From the NCBI RefSeq assembly GCF_001905825.1, contig NZ_LIVV01000002.1:500441-564440 (forward strand): a stretch of DNA of 64,000 bases, written 5' to 3'. Positions 60,698 through 64,000 of the stretch are shown one piece after another; the stretch's first letter is position 1, and every line of letters begins with the position of its first letter. Source of the stretch: Streptomyces sp. CB02009 (GTDB taxonomy: Bacteria; Actinomycetota; Actinomycetes; Streptomycetales; Streptomycetaceae). The translations under genes were made by a program, and so were the position numbers. Under the pieces are notes generated by a model, which searched no databases, had not been told where the DNA came from, and saw nothing but the letters and a program-made list of their open reading frames with translations.

Positions 60698-61875
60698 CCG
60701 ACGCCGACGAACTCCTCGTACGCACCCGGAAGCTGCTGGACGAGCACCCGCCCGCCACCACCGACCGCACCGACTTCCTGCGCGCCCGTTTCGACGCCGG
60801 CCTCGCCTGGGTGCACTACCCCGCCGGACTCGGCGGGCTCGACGCGCCCCGCGCGCTCCAGGCCGTCGTCGACACCGAACTCGCCGCCGCCGGAGCCCCC
60901 GACAACGACCCGCGCAAGATCGGCATCGGCCTCGGCATGGCCGCTCCCACCGTCCTCGCGCACGGCACCGACGAGGTCAAGGAGCGCTTCCTCCGCCCGC
61001 TGTGGGTCGGCGAGGAGGTCTGGTGCCAGCTGTTCAGCGAGCCCGGGGCCGGTTCCGACCTCGCCGCGCTCGCCACCCGGGCGGTCCGCGACGGCGAGGA
61101 CTGGGTGGTGGACGGCCAGAAGGTGTGGACCTCCAGCGCCCACACGGCCCGCTGGGCCATCCTCATCGCCCGCACCGACCCGGACGCCCCCAAGCACCGG
61201 GGCATCACCTACTTCGTCTGCGACATGACCGACCCCGGCGTCGAGGTCCGGCCCCTGCGCCAGATCACCGGCGAGGCCGAGTTCAACGAGGTCTTCCTCA
61301 CCGGCGTCCGCATCCCCGACGCCCACCGCCTCGGCGAGGTCGGCGACGGCTGGCGGGTCGCCCAGACCACCCTCATGAACGAGCGGGTCTCCATCGGCGG
61401 AGCCCGCATCCCCCGTGAGGGCGGCATGATCGGGAAGGTCGCCGCGACCTGGCGCGAGCGCCCCGAGCTGCGCACCCACGAACTGCACCGGCGCCTCCTC
61501 GACCACTGGGTCGACGCCGAGGTCGCCCGGCTCGCCGGGGAGCGGCTCCGCCAGCAGCTCGTCGCGGGCCGCCCCGGGCCCGAGGGCAGCGCCATGAAGC
61601 TGGCGTTCGCCCGCCTCAACCAGTCCATCAGCGGCCTCGAGGTCGAACTGCTCGGCGACGAAGGTCTGTTGTACGGGGAGTGGGAGATGCGCCGCCCCGA
61701 CCTCGTGGACTTCACCGGCCGCGACGCCGGCTACCGCTATCTGCGGTCCAAGGGCAACTCGATCGAGGGCGGCACCAGCGAGGTGCTGCTCAACATCGTC
61801 GCCGAGCGGGTCCTGGGCCTGCCGCCCGAGCCCCGCAACGACAAGGACGTCGCCTGGAAGGACCTCGCCCGATGA
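60694..61875 (+). CDS. Acyl-CoA dehydrogenase, catalytic-type subunit
   Basis: A 393-aa FAD acyl-CoA dehydrogenase. WCQLFSEPGAGSDLAAL and VDGQKVWTSSAHTA form the FAD/substrate region; SIEGGTSEVLLNIVAERVLGLP contains the usual catalytic-base Glu location and the C-terminal FAD contact. ATGA overlaps join it to both neighbours. The paired subunits resemble actinobacterial alpha2beta2 enzymes acting on branched, steroid or bulky acyl-CoAs, so a heterotetramer is likely. Confidence 0.87.
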   Translation: MTDADELLVRTRKLLDEHPPATTDRTDFLRARFDAGLAWVHYPAGLGGLDAPRALQAVVDTELAAAGAPDNDPRKIGIGLGMAAPTVLAHGTDEVKERFLRPLWVGEEVWCQLFSEPGAGSDLAALATRAVRDGEDWVVDGQKVWTSSAHTARWAILIARTDPDAPKHRGITYFVCDMTDPGVEVRPLRQITGEAEFNEVFLTGVRIPDAHRLGEVGDGWRVAQTTLMNERVSIGGARIPREGGMIGKVAATWRERPELRTHELHRRLLDHWVDAEVARLAGERLRQQLVAGRPGPEGSAMKLAFARLNQSISGLEVELLGDEGLLYGEWEMRRPDLVDFTGRDAGYRYLRSKGNSIEGGTSEVLLNIVAERVLGLPPEPRNDKDVAWKDLAR

Positions 61876-63005
61876 CGGAATCGCCGGAACTGACGGAATC
61901 ACCCGAACCGACGGAGCTGACGGAACAGCCCCTCGACCTCCTCTACTCCGAGACCGAGGACGACCTGCGGGCCGCCGTCCGCGCCCTGCTCGCCGACCGG
62001 GCCGGCCACCAGACCCTGCTCGGGCGGATCGAGACGGAGAGCCCCTACGTCCCCGGCCTGTGGAAGTCCCTCGCGGGCGACATCGGGGTCGCCGGACTCC
62101 TCGTCCCGGAGAAGCTCGGCGGCCAGGGCGCGAGCCACCGCGAGGCCGCCGTCGTCCTGGAGGAGCTGGGCCGCGCGGTGACCCCGCTGCCGTACCTCAC
62201 GAGCGCGGTGGTGGCCACCGAGACGCTGCTCGCCGTCGCGGGGGAGAGCGACGCGGCGGCCGGGCTCCTCGCGGAGCTGGCCGGCGGCCGTACGGTCGCG
62301 GCCCTCGCCGTACCGCTGTCGACGGCGCCCGACGCCGGGCTCCCGACCGGCGGGACGGTCACGGCGGTGGCCGACGCCGTCGCCGCCGACGTGTTCCTCG
62401 TCCCGCGGGCCGACGGCCTGTACGCCGTGCCCGCCGACGAGGCGACCGTCGTGCCGCAGACCCCGCTCGACCTGACGCGTCCGCTCGCCACGGTCACCAC
62501 CGCCGCCGGGAGCGGCGCCCGGCTCGCCGGACCCGACGAGGCCCGTGCGGCGGTCCGGCGCGGGCTGCTCGCCGGGGCCGGGCTCCTCGCGTCGGAGCAG
62601 CTCGGCCTCGCCGAGTGGTGCTTGGAGGAGACCGTTCGGTACACCCGCGAGCGCCACCAGTTCAACCGTCCGGTCGGCTCCTTCCAGGCCCTCAAGCACC
62701 GGATGGCCCAACTCTGGCTGGACCTGGTCGGGGCGCGGGCGGCGGCCCGCGCCGCCGCCGACGCCCTCGCCACCGGAAGCGCGGACGCCCCGCTGCTCGT
62801 GGCCGTGGCGCAGGCGTACTGCTCCAGGACCGCCGTCCGGGCGGCCGAGGAGTGCGTCCAGCTGCACGGCGGCATCGGGATGACCTGGGAGCACCCGGCG
62901 CACCTCGCGCTCAAGCGGGCCAAGTCGGACCAGATCGCGTTCGGTTCCACGGGCCGGCACCAGGACGCGATCGCCGCCCTGGTCGGACTGGCGCCCCCGT
63001 CCTGA
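61872..63005 (+). CDS. Acyl-CoA dehydrogenase, partner subunit
   Basis: A 377-aa acyl-CoA dehydrogenase relative. It keeps the N-terminal helical fold (GVAGLLVPEKLGGQGASHREAAVVLEELGRA) and the C-terminal part (RYTRERHQFNRPVGSFQALKHRMAQLW, QLHGGIGMTWEHPAHLALKRAKSD), but lacks the EGGT-type catalytic loop of its partner and the SEPGAGSD motif. It is therefore likely the non-catalytic half of a heteromer. The N-terminus has LTESPEPTEL low-complexity repeats. Confidence 0.85.
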   Translation: MTESPELTESPEPTELTEQPLDLLYSETEDDLRAAVRALLADRAGHQTLLGRIETESPYVPGLWKSLAGDIGVAGLLVPEKLGGQGASHREAAVVLEELGRAVTPLPYLTSAVVATETLLAVAGESDAAAGLLAELAGGRTVAALAVPLSTAPDAGLPTGGTVTAVADAVAADVFLVPRADGLYAVPADEATVVPQTPLDLTRPLATVTTAAGSGARLAGPDEARAAVRRGLLAGAGLLASEQLGLAEWCLEETVRYTRERHQFNRPVGSFQALKHRMAQLWLDLVGARAAARAAADALATGSADAPLLVAVAQAYCSRTAVRAAEECVQLHGGIGMTWEHPAHLALKRAKSDQIAFGSTGRHQDAIAALVGLAPPS

Positions 63006-63113
63006 CGGCCGCGCCGGCGCCGTCCCAGGCGGCCCGGAGCCGTCGTCCCGACACCCTCCCGGCAGGCCCCGGCGCCCCCGGTAAGGGGCCGCCGCGTCCA
63101 CACCCCTTTACCT

Positions 63114-63146
63114 ACTGTTTAATTGCATGCTGTTCGCAATAACAGT
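63114..63146. promoter_or_regulatory. Nested inverted repeat upstream of the binding-protein gene
   Basis: ACTGTT (63114-63119) pairs with AACAGT (63141-63146), and inside it ATTGC (63122-63126) pairs with GCAAT (63136-63140), giving a near-complete hairpin or operator in an AT-rich island 30-60 bp before the ATG. Confidence 0.45.
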
Positions 63147-63172
63147 TGATCTCCAAAAGGGGTGTGGACACG

Positions 63173-64000
63173 ATGACCGCCCGATTCCTCCGCGGCACGG
63201 CCGCCGCGACGCTCGCGGGGGCCACCGCCCTCACCGCGGCGGCCTGCACGAACCCCGGCTCCGCCGGGGCCTCCGGCGGACCCAAGGATTCCGCGGTCGT
63301 CGGCATCGCCTACGAGCCCGAGACCCTCAGCCCCCTCCTCGGCTACGGCAAGGACGGCAACTCCAAGATCTTCGACGGGCTCCTCGCCTTCGACGCCGAC
63401 ATGAAGCTGAAGCCGGCGCTCGCCACCGCGCTGCCGGCCGTCGCCGACGGCGGGCTCACCTACACGTACAAGCTGCGCGACGGGGTCACCTTCAGCGACG
63501 GCGCCCCGTTCACGGCCGAGGACGTCGTCTTCACCTACCGGACGATCCTCGACCCGAAGACGAACAACGCCTCGCGCACCGAGCTCGACGCCCTCAAGAG
63601 CGTCGAGGCGGTCGGCGACGACACCGTCGTCTTCCACCTGAAGTACCCCTACGCGCCCTTCGCCGAGCGCACCGTCCACGCCATCGCCCCCGAACACGTC
63701 GCGGCGAAGCAGGACGTCAACACCGGCGCCTTCACCACCCGGCCCATAGGCACCGGCCCCTACGTCCTCACCGGCTGGTCCAAGGGCGAGAAGCTCAGCT
63801 TCAAGGCCAACCCGACCTACTGGAACGGCGCGCCCGCGGTGAAGAAGTTCACCATGGCGATCATCAAGGACGACGACGTCCGCGCCACCCGGCTCCGCGC
63901 CGGCGACCTCGACGGCGCCGTCCTGCCGCCGAACCTCGCCGCCGGGTTCAAGGGCGACAAGGCGAAGAAGACCTGGCAGGCGAAGACCTACGACTACCGC
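63173..64000 (+). CDS. Peptide/nickel-type ABC substrate-binding lipoprotein (partial)
   Basis: The first 276 codons of an SBP_bac_5 lipoprotein; the frame is open at the window end. Signal ATLAGATALTAAAC with lipobox Cys, then AVVGIAYEPETLSPLLGYGKDGNSKIFDGLLAFD, LRDGVTFSDGAPFTAEDVVFTYRTILDP and TGPYVLTGWSKGEKLSFKANPTYWNG. These are the hallmarks of oligopeptide, dipeptide or nickel binding proteins of about 500-550 aa. AAAGGGGTG precedes the ATG by 10 nt. Permease and ATPase genes would be expected beyond the window. Confidence 0.87.
   Translation, partial: MTARFLRGTAAATLAGATALTAAACTNPGSAGASGGPKDSAVVGIAYEPETLSPLLGYGKDGNSKIFDGLLAFDADMKLKPALATALPAVADGGLTYTYKLRDGVTFSDGAPFTAEDVVFTYRTILDPKTNNASRTELDALKSVEAVGDDTVVFHLKYPYAPFAERTVHAIAPEHVAAKQDVNTGAFTTRPIGTGPYVLTGWSKGEKLSFKANPTYWNGAPAVKKFTMAIIKDDDVRATRLRAGDLDGAVLPPNLAAGFKGDKAKKTWQAKTYDYR

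Overview
The window is very GC-rich actinobacterial DNA with C/G-ending codons, GTG starts and many ATGA/GTGA overlaps between neighbouring genes. The gene families (LitR/LitS, CsbD, DUF3040, GluABCD, DasR-like operators, paired acyl-CoA dehydrogenases) point to a Streptomyces chromosome. No rRNA, tRNA, CRISPR array or insertion sequence was seen. All assignments come from reading the sequence and from recalled family knowledge; no database was searched.

Layout. 1-8.4 kb: amidohydrolase; a minus-strand operon of secreted, His/Met-rich proteins (DUF6153, DUF305, beta-propeller lipoprotein) behind a CsoR-like operator; a TPR protein divergent from a pirin; an FeS (6-4)-type photolyase; an SDR. 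8.5-11.3 kb: ABC exporter, CsbD, DUF3040. 11.5-19.2 kb: the most interesting block, a compact divergent biosynthetic cluster. Leftward it encodes a PhyH-type Fe(II)/2OG dioxygenase, a 1026-aa fusion (GT-A-like domain, NRPS condensation domain, orphan adenylation-lid remnant) and an MFS exporter. Rightward it encodes a class II aaRS-like amino acid:[carrier protein] ligase, a stand-alone carrier protein and a phosphopantetheinyl transferase. The shared 423-bp promoter region carries two DasR/GntR-like operators exactly 70 bp apart.

19.4-36.7 kb: AI-2E-type permease; secreted GH8 enzyme behind a perfect palindrome; FAD monooxygenase; TrmO-like methyltransferase; single-chain carboxyltransferase; cNMP-binding protein; gluABCD-type amino-acid ABC operon; a SigK/RskA pair divergent from a fasciclin lipoprotein, with two matching promoters; an MMPL exporter with a MarR regulator. 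36.9-47.5 kb: SDR/DUF2867 protein, CPD photolyase, B12-dependent photoreceptor LitR divergent from ECF sigma factor LitS (a light-response module), then two sulfite-oxidase-type molybdoenzymes flanking an NB-ARC ATPase without its usual DNA-binding domain.

47.7-64 kb: NadE; VOC protein; betaine/choline-type ABC genes without an ATPase, with a tandem-repeat translational relay; secreted GH5 enzyme whose promoter and operator copy the GH8 layout; iminopeptidase-like hydrolase; SIS plus PIG-L aminosugar pair; GNAT; double VOC protein; TrxR-like flavoprotein divergent from an XRE-cupin regulator; quinone oxidoreductase plus two acyl-CoA dehydrogenases as an ATGA-coupled operon; and an oligopeptide-type binding lipoprotein cut by the window end.
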